Positions 1 to 11,074 of a stretch of 60,000 nucleotides of DNA are shown in pieces. Both the position numbers and the translations under genes were made by a program. The notes below the pieces were generated by a model, which was given only the letters and a program-made list of their open reading frames with translations, was not told the origin of the DNA and did no database searches. The stretch spans positions 312,001 to 372,000 of the forward strand of contig NC_079884.1 of the NCBI RefSeq assembly GCF_029227915.1, in the 5' to 3' direction. This stretch comes from Hydractinia symbiolongicarpus. Its lineage: Eukaryota; Cnidaria; Hydrozoa; Anthoathecata; Hydractiniidae. The stretch's first letter is position 1; the number at the start of each line of letters is the position of its first letter.

Positions 1-494
1 ATAAAACTTTTAAGCAGTGGAAAGTTGCAATCCATATTGGGGTTGACTTTTAAGATGCATCATGATTTTCGCGATCCACATTGCAATCGTCATGATATAT
101 ACATCTTTAAACATTATAATAATCACTTAATTAGTGTTATGAGAGAATAACGCCATTAAATATAAATAATTGTTTTTTGGTTTTTTCTAATACTGCAAGA
201 CTTTTAGTCGATACCATTAAGGAACAATAATAAAAACAAGGTACACGTTTGTTGTAACACCCTCCTCCGTTATGAGTTTTAAATAAATATAATTGTAATG
301 CGGTGAAAGACTTTAAATACTGTTAACTAAGCTATAGCCCGTAAAAAGATTTTGCACTTAAATTTGATATAAGACTGCACAAAAAACATTAAAAGAACAC
401 TAAACTTTTTTATTAAAATAACTTTTGTTTTTTTCATTATTTATTTTAAGTGGGAGAAGAATAACTTGCTGTATAAATTTCAAAACAACTCTAG
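1..494. other. Non-coding flank without recognisable gene
   Basis: AT-rich sequence with many stops in all frames and no splice-bounded coding segment that I recognise. Its last part, from about 461, is a unit containing CTGTATAA and CAAAACAAC that is repeated in diverged form downstream of the transposon at 1782-1920, so the element at 495-1781 landed inside a short degenerate tandem repeat. Confidence 0.5.
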
Positions 495-1781
495 CAGCGC
501 TTAAAATAAATATTTGATCACTGCCGGTCATACTGACCGTCAGAGATCCAAAATGGCCGGTCAAATTGAATTTTCGGCGGTCAAAAATATATGTGATTCC
601 TTGGGAAACGGTTTTAATCACGAAATTTGATATTTATTCCACTTTGATGTTTTAAATTATTTTTATGCCTCCCTAATGAAATACAACTCAAAAAGTTGCC
701 TGGGAACTAGGTTGCACATGTTAGTGTCGCATTCGGCACTGCCGGTGTAAAACACGAAGATACCGCAGTTGCGTCGGCAAAAAAATTGTTGGTGTTATTT
801 TGTTGTGAAATTTGAATGAATGCAACCATCAAAAACGGTTGGTGTTTTTATGAAGAACGTAAGGTATAGAGAACATTAAAGTCGGCCCCTTTCCTTCATG
901 CTGACACTCTTATGCTCGGCTGGTGCATTACACTGAGACTTGAACGAAAGACGGAAGACCATTTGGAACCATGCCACAAGTCAGTCCGACCTTCATCGTC
1001 ACAGAGAATACTGCGAGAAGAGTGCGCACCCCTGCAAGTTAAATAAAGTTTAAAAAATCAAATATGTTTAGTAATAATAATCGAAAAAAAATGTATATCA
1101 TATTAAAAAGAAGTCCAGAAGTTCTGTCTCCCACACGACACAGCAGGCAATAAGTCAGCCCTGCCCTCGGTTTTGTGAGAAGAGATGTTCTGCGAAGACT
1201 CTAACACTTAATTCTTCTGTACCGTTTTGCTTTATGTTAAGCTGTGCCTGTGACAAGCATTTTCGAAGCATGCCACCGGCGACTTCTGCGATATACAACC
1301 TAATGAATTCATCTTGAAACAGAAAAGGCCAGTAACATTCAAAAAGAACAACAGGTGTTATTATGCAATGCAACGTATTCAATTTCTAAAAATAATTCAT
1401 TTTTAAACGCGCATGTTTTTCATTCAAATTCCAAACTTTAAGTCATTTTTTTCTTTGATTTTTAGTATAGTAAATAATTACTTTATACAAACATTACAGA
1501 CATTCCAGGTGCACATTATTGAAGCGACTAAAGTGTTTTTGGTGCGTGATTGAAAACGCTGCTCCATTGTCTATATGAAAAAATGTGTATGAATCAATGG
1601 TAAATAAATGTGAAGCAAGATATTTAGATTATTATCTATTCTTAATAGTAGATAAATAATTTTTTTTGCGAAGCAAGGAATCGATAGCCGGTCAGTCTGA
1701 CCACTCGTAACGTGATCCTGACGGTCAATTAACAAAATTCGGCGGTCAGTGACCGTTGACCGGCCGTTATTTTAAGCACTG
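495..1781. mobile_element. Non-autonomous hAT-like transposon, 5 bp target duplication TCTAG
   Basis: The ends are inverted repeats starting CAGCGCTTAAAATAA on the left and CAGTGCTTAAAATAA read inward from the right. They are flanked by a perfect 5 bp duplication TCTAG (490-494 and 1782-1786). Just inside each end are clustered palindromic motifs of the form GGTCAGTCTGACC, which look like transposase-binding subterminal repeats. The interior has no long reading frame; a 75-codon frame on the minus strand (1155-1382) is not recognised. The CA-start, CAG/CTG termini are hAT-like; the 5 bp rather than 8 bp duplication is discussed as a finding. Confidence 0.75.
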
Positions 1782-1920
1782 TCTAGTATAACCTGCTGTA
1801 TAACTTTCAAAACAACACAAGTGTATTCTGTATAGCTTTCAAAACAGCACAAGACTAATTCTTACTGTGTAACTTAAAAAAAACATAGGAAAAATTCTTG
1901 CTGCATAACTTTAAAAACAT
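1782..1920. repeat. Degenerate tandem repeat interrupted by the 495-1781 element
   Basis: Three to four diverged units of roughly 40 bp, each with a CTGTATAACTTT-like core followed by CAAAACA, continue the unit seen before the transposon. No coding potential is visible. Confidence 0.45.
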
Positions 1921-3593
1921 GTTTTTGAGCATGCAAGTATTTTTATCTTTTCAGCTTGAGTGCTAGTTACATTTATTTAGTGAGACAAATCATTATTATT
2001 TTTTCGTCATAACTAAAAAATATTAATTGTGTGCGTTATGCTTGTCATAAGACCCTCCTCCGTTGTTATTTTTTTATTATTTCTCTTTCTCCATAAAATT
2101 ATTTTTATTTCAACGACCATAAGCTATTATCGACTTGGCCCGAAAAAAAACTATCCATTGCGACAATCAGGATTAATGATGACGATCGTGATAGCATCGT
2201 TTATACATTGGGACTATCGCGAAGTTCTTTGCTAACATGTTTTCGATCCCGATGGCCACGATTGGATCGCAGATGGCCTGTGTCGCGCATGATATGCACT
2301 CACGATATCAGGTGTCCTGATTCCAGTACTGTAAATTATTTGTTTTGCGGCAATTAAGTTTGGTTAAAAGTTATTAAACTTGCGAATCCCAAACTGTATT
2401 TACCACACAATTCATTTTGAGAACAATAACAACTTTGCCATCAGCCTGACCCGATTATGTTGTTTCTATAAGTGCCAAATAATATTTTTAACTGTGGTAC
2501 ACGAGTGCCAAATAATATAAGTGGCGTACATAAGCTGATTATGTTGCCCCGAATATATATTTTCTGCCCTGCTTATAAACAGGACAAGCTGCCGTACATA
2601 ACCTGGGCAGAACAAGCCTAGCTATAGATGACTTGCCAATGTTTACAAAAATTAAAAAGTTTGCAGTTATTTTGCATATGCGCAAAAATTTCTGTTGGCA
2701 GAAAATATAAACAACAGACCCACAATAATTAAAGAAATCCATCCAAAAAAGACATATGTGAAATTTTTTAAGAAGAATTAGAACCATTTTACCCTGCGTG
2801 ATTCCTGCTTTTTTACCTACACAAAAGTGTCACGCAGAAAGTAGTGTCATAACCTTTAACCCTAACCCTAACTAAAAAAACTGATTTTTTAGTTGCACTG
2901 CTGTGAAATTCATATATATATATATATATATATATATACATGACTCATAGAAAGTGCTGCTCTTTTTTTATGGCAGGCATGATACGGCGTGGAATAACAA
3001 GCAGTAGCTACATAGTTTCAAAATGTTCACGCAAACTCTTTTAAAAGTAAAAATAAAAACTTTGCAAATGCTTCCAATTTACAAAAGAAAGCTAGATAGC
3101 TATGCTAATGAAAAGTATCTTTAGAGGAAATTTGTCTAAATTTAGGCTCGTTAAAGCTTACCTTGCTATGGATCCTGTTTGTTGAAAATGCCTCAAGTTT
3201 CTGCAGCTACATAATTCACCACATACAGCTGCCATCTTGTTTTTTGAAACACATGGTATAGCCTACATGCAGGTATATTCCAGTCCGTAACTACAACTAA
3301 CCTTTCCATATATGTACAATAAACTGACCTGTACGTAGTTGCAAACTATGGTAGTTGTTTACCTTTTTGTGCGAGACATTTTGTAGCTAGCCAGATGCTG
3401 GTTAGGAGCAGTCTTTTCCTCTGTTCGTCAGTCAGTACCTTTCCTAATCACCCTTTATAAGACGCCAAGTAGAATGGCTAAAATAAACATAGCTATTTAT
3501 ATAGCTATGGATATAACCATAATTAGATTGGTGGCCAGTAAAGCCAGTTTCAGGGTAACATATTTTAGCTAAGCTAGCTATAGCTAGCTAGCT
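1921..3593. other. Non-coding stretch with microsatellite and telomere-like repeats
   Basis: No gene recognised. It contains about two and a half copies of the CCCTAA telomere-like unit at 2857-2874, a (TA)n run at 2912-2938, and many GCTAGC/AGCTAG palindromic tetramer runs near 3560-3597 that recur elsewhere in the window. Short open frames here have no recognisable domain. Confidence 0.5.
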
Positions 3594-3597
3594 ATAG

Positions 3598-4355
3598 TGT
3601 TCTGCCCAATCTTGGAATGCGCCCCGTCTTAAGACTGGCCAGGCCAATCTTCCGACAGTGACAAATGGGTGGCCAGTCTTAAGACTGGAATGCCCAATCT
3701 ATGGACGTACATATGCCCAATCTTAGAACAATTGTGGAAGACAAACAGAACAATAAAATTTTTAGAATTTACCTCTTAATAGGAACTTTAAATTGAAACT
3801 TTCTTGGAAAATCAAAAGCCAAAAATTTATATATACCATGTATTTTATGTATAAAAAATTGAAACTACTCAACCATTTTAGCATAGTCTATAAAGTTTTT
3901 CTTCTATATACTATGATATTACATCTAGCTAACTAATAATATGGTTGAATACGATTTTTCTGATACTTCATAAATATAAACATTTTATTTTTAAAATTTA
4001 GCCACTACTACAAGCTGTGTATAAATGCTAAATGTATAACACATGCTCTACCAGCTACCTAGCTAGCTAGCTACGATTTTCACTCTACTGTGTCCAAAAA
4101 CAGGCCGGGTCAATTCAACAGTACCCAAAATATGATGTTTTAATGTGCCTAAGAATGTTTGTTGGGAGTCGCAAAAAACAGAGCTCGTGTGGTGCATCCC
4201 TTCCTTAAAATCTAAACGGCGCCAAAGGTGGGCCTAACATGGTCTTTTGCCCAATCTTGTAACGCCCTGCCCAGTCTTAAGACTGGCCGGCCAGTCTTAA
4301 GACTGAGCAATTTTATGTCCAAAGATTGGGCAGCGTCCTAAGATTGGGCAGAACA
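3598..4355. mobile_element. 758 bp miniature inverted-repeat element, target duplication ATAG
   Basis: It starts TGTTCTGCCCAATCTT and ends with the inverted copy AAGATTGGGCAGAACA. It is flanked by ATAG on both sides (3594-3597 and 4356-4359). The motif CCCAATCTT and the palindrome CCAGTCTTAAGACTGG occur several times near both ends. There is no coding frame of note. The 4 bp duplication does not match hAT, Harbinger or Tc1 elements, so the superfamily is left open. Confidence 0.7.
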
Positions 4356-4359
4356 ATAG

Positions 4360-4656
4360 CATCTAGCTAGTTGTTTTAGGCAACACGTTGTAAACAAACT
4401 GCGCAATATGTAACCTAAATAGCTTATTAAAAATTGTAAAGGTTCCCCAAATACGTTTGACAAAACTTTTGCAATGATTTTTTGAAGGAAATTACATCGC
4501 AATTTTTTGTCCTGGAAATATTTCCAAAAAAATGCGAGATTGCCAACTAAGATTTGTGCAACCAGTAGGGTTAGCTTGCTAATCAAAGTAGCACATAACC
4601 TGCAGTTCTCATAACTCATGCAACTAAGTATATGCACAAATATAGCTAGCTAGCTA
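4360..4656. other. Non-coding spacer
   Basis: The 99-codon minus-strand frame in this area (4338-4637) starts in unique sequence and ends inside the preceding transposon. It has no recognisable domain, so no gene is called. Confidence 0.4.
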
Positions 4657-4970
4657 CAGTATGGTGGCTGAGAACTGGCACACAAAAAAAACACTGTTTA
4701 ATTGCGTTTTTAACTCATTTTACTTTTAATTCATTTTTTCTTTTATTTTTTTAAATTTCAATTCATTTACTTTCAATAATTTTTGTTGTTATTTTTTTAA
4801 AAAAATTCATTAATTCATTTTTATAATTCATTTTTTTTATTTTTTCATTTTTTTTTATTTCAATTTATTATACTTTTACCTTTTTTTCTGTTTTTAAAAA
4901 CGTTTTTATTTGAAAATTTTAAAATTGATTTGTCGCTTGGCTGAGAGCTGCCATAGTATTCCACAATGCA
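4657..4970. mobile_element. T-rich miniature element, intact copy
   Basis: A strongly strand-asymmetric block (long runs of T with ATTCATTTTT motifs) bounded by imperfect inverted repeats. The left begins TATGGTGGCTGAGAACTGGC; the right, read inward, begins TATGGCAGCTCTCAGCCAAGC. A second, inverted copy lies at about 6260-8865 and has been split by two later insertions. Possibly a Tc1/mariner-type miniature element with TA duplication, but that is inference. Confidence 0.6.
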
Positions 4971-5651
4971 TTTTGACTACATTAACACATGCGCAAGTAA
5001 AAACAAGGGCATAGAAACCAGCCCAGTAGTAAAGTTTACAACACATGCGCACGGGGAAGGTAATTCAAAATACTAACTCCAGACGCAAGAGGTAGCAAAA
5101 AAAAGAAAATCCAGGTAAATCTATTTTATGACAATGTATTGAAATGCGTAGTTTGTGTAAGCACCAGGTTGCTTAGTGAATAAAGGTTCAAATTCCCTCT
5201 TTTTCATAAGCACATGTAAGGATTTCATTGGTCAAACATTTAGACGAGAATTGTTCTTAGTTCTCCTCTCATTTTATATGGAAAACCGTGTATTAATCAT
5301 AAGTTAAAAATTCTTCTCTTTGCGGCAAAACTATAATTTGGATAGCAATTTGTAAAGTGAGTAATTAAAAGATAGTTATAGAAGATGCTATCGTACAAAT
5401 AAATGAGATCTTTTATAACAAAGAAACTGGCTTCCTATTGTCCTTTTCAGCTGCTATTACAGGTTTTAATCTTTCTACTAACATCTGTTTGTTTTATATA
5501 GAGACGCAAGTAACCTGACCATTGTCTTGTGTATGTCGGCAAAAACTACCCATGGAAGTTACCCAAAATTCTTTATTAACAGTGTAAAACCCTTTTATCA
5601 AAACACAGGTTTGTACTATATTATGACAATTTTTATGCTTCCCTTATTTAG
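4971..5651. other. Non-coding stretch
   Basis: No gene, RNA gene or transposon end recognised. The sequence is AT-rich with ordinary short frames. Confidence 0.35.
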
Positions 5652-5850
5652 AATGACTGATTTTAAAGTTTTCCGAAAAGCCGTTGCTGCAAAGAGAACT
5701 AAACCAACCACGTCAGCTGGAAAGGACAAGTTTTGCAATAAAATTAAAGAAATTTTGGATAGACAAGAAATTGTAGTGCAAAGACTAACGAGTGCAAGGG
5801 AACGAGCCAAAGTATTTAAGGATAGGTCCGCAGGAATTAATCTCCTATGA
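5652..5850 (+). CDS. Uncharacterised small lysine-rich exon or ORF
   Basis: A good polypyrimidine-AG acceptor (ending TTATTTAG at 5651) is followed directly by ATG and a 65-codon lysine- and arginine-rich frame with a helical, coiled-coil-like second half (KEILDRQEIVVQRL), ending with TGA at 5850. I do not recognise the family. It could be the last coding exon of a small gene whose upstream exon lies in 5360-5640, or chance. Composition is less AT-skewed than its surroundings, which is the main support. Confidence 0.25.
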
Positions 5851-6381
5851 CCACGAGTTACGATTGAAAAATTACAAAGCATGTTTTTAATTTTTCCGCA
5901 TAGCTCTAACAATGCAATCAGGTCTTGATTTTGTGGAAGATGATTTCCTGATCATTGAAAAAAAAACAGGAGAAAGAAGCGAAGAAATTCAGCGAAGCCT
6001 ACAAATACGTTATAGAAAAAATACGGTGGTGAACTGTTTGTATTGTGTGTTGTTACATGTAAAATATATTAACAGATACGCCACTCCTGAAATAGCGTCT
6101 AAGTAAGGTTGGGACTAAGCACAAAGTTACGTTCGTGTCTAACAATACAGGAGCTTATGAAAATATAGAAACCAGGTGTACCTGCTAATGACAATAAAGC
6201 AACAAGATGTCTAACACTACATGTCCTTATGACAATATAGAAACCAGGTGTTTGAATTGCACTATGGTATACTATAGCAGCTCTCGGCCAAGCCGGGTTT
6301 TAAAATTTAATTCTTAAACTCAATTTATTTTTTTAAATTAAAACCTTAAGTAAATGCAAAACAAGTTTAAATTAACATTAA

Positions 6382-7417
6382 GGGACCGTCCTGAAATGTT
6401 CGTACGTAGTTCGTATAATTTGTATCAAAAACTTCGCATCAATTTATTAAATCTTTCGTATGATTTTATTTTTAATACAAACTTTTTCGTATCATCAAAA
6501 TTACAAGTTCGTATTAAGTTTGTACCATTTAAAATAAACTTCGTATGTAGTTCGTATCATTTTTAAAGAAGTTTGTATAATAATTTGCTAATACGAAGTT
6601 TATATTCTTTATATTGAATTTTTTTCAACAATTATAAAGTTCGTTTTGTTTTACGAACTTCGTTTATTTTAATTGGATTTATTATTATTTAAGATCTTTA
6701 GGGCTTGTCTCCTTGGCATCGTAGAAAGCTAAGAGATCACCGTAGATCGTTTAAAAATTATAAAAACAGGATCGTAGAAAACGAAAAGATTGCCATAGAT
6801 CGTTTAAAAATCATAAAAACGGGATCGTTGGAAACAAAAAGATGGCCATAGATCGTTTAAAAATCATGAAAACAGGATCGTAGGAAACGAAAAGATCGCC
6901 ATAGATCGTTTAAAAATCATGAAAACAGGATCATAGAAAACGAAAAGATCACCGTAGATCGTTTAAAAATCATGAAAACGGGATCATAGAAAACGAAAAG
7001 ATCACCGTAGATCGTTTAAAAATCATAAAAACGGCATCGTAGAAAACAAAAAGATTGCCGTAGATTGTGTAGATAGATGCAATTTTGCTAGTCCTTTCAA
7101 AGTCAACCTTGTATATTTGACTTCTTTTATTTCTGGTTTTGTGTAAAGTTCGTATCATTTCTTTTCGTATTTTAAAAAAAGCCGTTTAATTCTTTTGTTT
7201 CTGGTTTCGTATTGAAACTTCGTTCAAATTTCGTATTATTTCATTTTGTATGATAAAAAAACTTCGTTTAAGTTTGTATCATATTTAAAAAGTTCGTATA
7301 AACTTTGTTTACATTTTTTATTTTAAACGAAGCACTTTGTATGACATTCGTTTAACAAAACAAAGTACTTTCGTATAATTATACGAAAAAAACATATGAA
7401 CATTTTGAGATGATCCG
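6382..7417. mobile_element. 1.0 kb element with TCGTAT subterminal arrays, target duplication TAA
   Basis: Termini are GGGACCGTCCTGAAATGTTCG and, read inward from the right, CGGATCATCTCAAAATGTTC. They are flanked by TAA at 6379-6381 and 7418-7420. Both arms are filled with copies of a motif close to AACTTCGTAT in both orientations; the centre is a 53 bp tandem repeat. No transposase is encoded. Terminal style, 3 bp duplication and array architecture match the elements at 11261-16863 and 53513-54469. Confidence 0.65.
6720..7075. repeat. 53 bp minisatellite, about 6.5 copies
   Basis: The anchor GATCGTTTAAAAAT recurs at about 6745, 6798, 6851, 6904, 6957 and 7010, an exact 53 bp step. Each unit also contains GGATCGTAGAAAACGAAAAG and a GATCACCGTA or GATTGCCATA variant. 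It sits in the middle of the 6382-7417 element. Confidence 0.9.
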
Positions 7418-7577
7418 TAAATTAAAAACAAAATAAAAAAAGGATAAAAGCTGCTGGTTTTTTAAGCAAAGTGAAATAAATTAAAATAGAAAAAGCAAAT
7501 TAAATTAAAAGTAGAAGTAAAATAAAAGTTAATAAAAAACAAAAATTAAATAAATTTATAAATAAATAAATCAATTA

Positions 7578-8805
7578 CAGGCGTTGCCATGAGTCGCGAG
7601 CAATTGCTCGCGCCCGCGTAGTGCTCGCGTAAATGCTCGTTACTCGAGCATTCTATTGCTCGCGTAAAAATTAACATTTTGAGATAAGTGTAAACATTTT
7701 TCTCAAGAATTGATTGGTCTTTTAAGTGAAACTGAAAAGATATTTGGTTTGATTATTTTTCACCCATTGTACAACAGTTCATTCGCCATTTTATAATACA
7801 CTTGCGATACGGGCATTAAGGTTAATCTTTGTTGTGCATTTATTTTGCAGTATAAAAGTGGGGGACGTTTTTAATCGTGAACCCAAAACACGATGATCGA
7901 GCGTCTACTGGTATAGCGACTCTCTCAATCTTAACTTCCTTTTCTACATGTCCAAAATGGTATTTAATGGTTATTTTTCAGGTCATAACAAGCAAATAGG
8001 AAAAAATATGCTTCGTTTTCATTCTTTATCCGCATGGTTTAAATAAAACTAATAAATAAAATCTCTTCCTAAGGTACACGTCAGGTACATAAAATTTATA
8101 CAGATAAAGAAATTATACCGCATGTGGGTTTCGTTTTTAAAATTGTTTGAATAACAGTTGCGGCATAAAGAAAATAATCCATTAAATTTGGACCTGCTAT
8201 GGTTTCCAATTGTTTCATCAAATGAAGAAATTATCTACAATTAAATCCATGATAAATTGTCTGTTCCGCCTGTTAGTGCAGTTTTGCAGACTTGCGTCAT
8301 CCGTGCTCCGTCGGCGTTCACCTCCGCATTAGTTAAGAACCACATGGCTGGATTTCTTATGTAAGACCTGGTTACCAACGACGAAGGGGCCGGGCAAAAG
8401 AGATTTATGTCTACGTAGTTTTTTAACTAAGTCAAGAGTTGGTGAATTAGCTAGGATGGTCAGGTTGGCTATGAATAGGCTTGCTTGTTGATTTAAAGGA
8501 CCAGGACTATTCAATAATTCTGAGATCTGAAAGTGTTCGACCAAGACAGAAATCTAATGGACGTTTTAACCGACGAAAGTTCAAAACGAGCTACGGACAT
8601 GTCCGACCAAACTGGAAATGTGGCGGACGTTTTAATCACACCCACAAAACGATTTAGGTGTGTGCCAAGACGCACGTCTCTCCTGAAAAAGAGACTAAAT
8701 GTAAAGTTTTTTTAGCGAAAAATATGGCGAGCAAAATTGCGCGCGTAGACACTCTGACGCAAGCAATTAATTGCTCGGGAGGTTATTTGCTCATGGCAAG
8801 GCCTG
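7578..8805. mobile_element. 1.2 kb non-autonomous hAT-like element, target duplication AATTA
   Basis: Termini are CAGGCGTTGCCATGAG (left) and, inward from the right, CAGGCCTTGCCATGAG. They are flanked by AATTA at 7573-7577 and 8806-8810. Inside each end are palindromic clusters of GAGCAATTGCTCG and TGCTCGCG. The interior 7960-8640 is homologous, in reverse orientation, to the two end regions of the 4.3 kb hAT at 45530-49839, including the GTCCGACCAA/CGGACATGTCCG motif block. Part of this element may therefore be an internally deleted relative, or a further insertion whose own ends I could not place. Confidence 0.6.
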
Positions 8806-8865
8806 AATTAAAAATGCAATTAAACAGAGTTTTTTTCGTGTGGCAGTTCTCGGCCATCATGCTAC

Positions 8866-9180
8866 AGCTAAAAAAAGATAATAAGCACGTAAGCTTATTC
8901 ACAAATTTGTTTATAAACCCGGTTAAAAAAATTAGCCTTAGAAAGCTGGAATATCAGCAACACAGCTGAAAAAAATAAAGTCAAAAGATAGTAACCCATG
9001 TAATAGTTTTTGGTTAAATATATAATATAATACGAAGTAGTAGATGTGTTTATTTTTTTTTTCAAGTCGCTTAAATTTCCTTTGAAGTCGCCCAAAAATA
9101 TTTGTCAACTGTCTAGACGTTATGGCACAACGTCATGCATTTAGACTGACATCAATTCATTAAATAAGAATAGTGAAGCT
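8866..9180. other. Non-coding spacer
   Basis: No gene or repeat boundary recognised; AT-rich. Confidence 0.35.
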
Positions 9181-9455
9181 ATTGCATTGGGCTTTTGAGT
9201 TTAAGGCTACATAACTTGAAAGGGGGGGATAACTGACATCATTTCCTGTGTGGGTAACTAGGGACTGTCTGGGACCAAATTAGTACATAGTACATAACAT
9301 TTTGTCAAGGTCACATGACCCAATCAATTCTTAACAGCATTTTAAGCTCTACACAATAACAAGAAGGAATTTTGGCAGGCCCTTGCCTCCTTTCCATTGT
9401 TCTTCTGCCAAGTGGATTTTTTCACTGGGCTTTATGGACTAGTTATTTATAATGT
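9181..9455 (+). repeat. Solo copy of the repeat that also flanks the 45.5-49.8 kb hAT
   Basis: The segment GTGGGTAACTAGGGAC followed later by CCATTGTTCTTCTGCCAAGTGG and GGACTAGTTATTTATAAT is a diverged copy of sequence at about 45345-45420 and 50140-50205. It ends only about 30 bp before the NPHP4 start codon, so it may form the promoter-proximal or 5' untranslated region of that gene. Confidence 0.5.
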
Positions 9456-9483
9456 TTAGTAATATAACGAAGAATGAAATTGT

Positions 9484-11074
9484 ATGTTGGTGATGTCTGA
9501 TGATGAGATTGAAGAGTCTTGGACAGAATTTTTCGAAAACAATCATGTGATACCACCCCACCATTCAAGAGGTTCTCAAAATAACAAGGGAGCTCAAATC
9601 TTTCCATTTTGTCTTAATCTAAAGAGTTTAGAGCTGTCATTTGCAAGTAAAGTAAGTTTCGATTTTTTATTTTTTTATTTTTGGTATCTCATGTGACAGA
9701 CTTGTACCAAACTATCACTTGTGCAATATTATTATGGTCTCATTTTTACAATTGCTTTTATGGATTAAAACATTGCACAATACAATTTGTTGCTGTAATT
9801 TCCAAGTCCCTTTTAGGAGCTAAAGTAAACTATAACTGTAAGGTTTTTTTCAAACTTATTTAGGCTGTTTACACTAGGAGTAATCTCTAGCTAAAACTGC
9901 GAAAAAAAGCAAATGAAAAAATTGACATTATTCCTTACAACATCAATCTAATACATATTAAATGCAATTAAATTTATAAATCCTAAATTAACACAGTCTT
10001 CCGTATTTCTAGACTGAAAGTGATTTTCAACTGCAGTTAACTTTTTATGATGCAGCTAATCATTGTTTCTTTGGAAGTACATGGATTGGTGCCATTGTTA
10101 AATCACAGATTAACTCGAATGGAGTTCACGTTTTATCACTGAATGAAGTATGGGATTTTTTAATAATTCAGCCTATTGCATGTTCTTTCTTCATGATATT
10201 TCATCATACTGAATCTAAAATGTGTAATGCGCTCATTATACATTTGCAAGGAAGCATTACATGCAAGTGGCTTTTGCTAAAGAATTGCATTTTCTTACGA
10301 ACATTTACACCATTATGAATTTCATTTAGCCGCTATATTTCCACACATCTGTGAATGATTACACTACATTTGCTGTTGTGGAGTTAGTAAATACAAGTGA
10401 GTATATTTTTTTAAGAAAAAGCTGTACTGCATATATATATGCAACTTTTGGATACATATGCAGCTCTGAAGTTGCAGCTCTTGCATGCATACGCAACGTT
10501 TGGATATACATAAGCCCTTTAATTTCAGTAATGGCACTCGGCAAAGCCTTTGCTGAAGGCATTTTGTTTGACTATAGGTTTGACCATAGGTACATTTGCC
10601 AGTGTAAATCACTCAAATGCTGATGTTAATGTTGTTTGATGATCTAACTTAGGAGGGTTTGATAATTTGACTGATAAAAAATTTACTAATAAAAAACGCC
10701 ACACCGTTTAACTTTGAGAAGCAATGTATAAATAATAGGAATGTTGTATATGTAGGTCTCTAAAATTAGGTATTTTAATGCATATGCGTACAAAAGAGAG
10801 GAATTAAAGAGTTGTGGTTAATAACATTTATTTCAGATGACAATGATTTTCCTTCCATGATTTTTTCATATTCATTTTACATCCTTATGTATTTTTATGT
10901 TATGAACTGTGCAATAATTGCATGTGTGCATGAAAATTCTTGAGTTATATAATTCATTTCATATTTTTTAGCTGGTAATGTATTTGAAAGTGTTGGTTGG
11001 GCATGGATTCGTGTATTTTCACAGTACGAATCTTTAACTGACACTGGCGAAACTGCTCTCCCACAGAACAAGAG
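9484..11074 (+). CDS. NPHP4: NPHP4 exons 1-4
   Basis: Exons 9484-9651, 10013-10147, 10330-10396 and 10972-11074 (phases out 0, 0, 1, 2). They encode the N-terminal region, about 157 residues, starting with an acidic tail, then a beta-rich segment with [14 protein letters not shown] and PLYFHTSV, which are typical NPHP4 N-terminal landmarks. Acceptors are TTTCTAG, TTTAG and TTTTTTAG; donors are GTAAGT, GTATGG, GTGAGT and GTTTGT. The last donor is the weakest and precedes the 6 kb intron 4. Confidence 0.9.

Larger units (their letters stand above)
6260..8865. mobile_element. Second copy of the T-rich miniature element, inverted and split by two insertions
   Basis: The left edge (AGCTCTCGGCCAAGC, about 6276) and right edge (CGTGTGGCAGTTCTCGGCC, about 8836) are the reverse complements of the two ends of the 4657-4970 element, and the A-rich interior is the complement of its T-rich interior. 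Removing the insertions at 6382-7417 and 7578-8805 leaves a copy of about the expected few hundred bases. This gives an order of events: miniature element first, the two inserts later. Confidence 0.6.

Noticed and set aside
1155-1382. Minus-strand 75-codon frame with a faint likeness to a histone-fold helix (IAEVAGGMLRKCLSQAQ)
   Set aside because: Too short and too weak to name, and inside a non-autonomous transposon.
6720-7075. Possible CRISPR array because of regular repeats
   Set aside because: The 53 bp units are contiguous with no unique spacers, and the sequence is eukaryotic.
10351-10623. Plus and minus frames around NPHP4 exon 3
   Set aside because: Only 10330-10396 is coding by homology and splice phase; the rest reads through intron 3.
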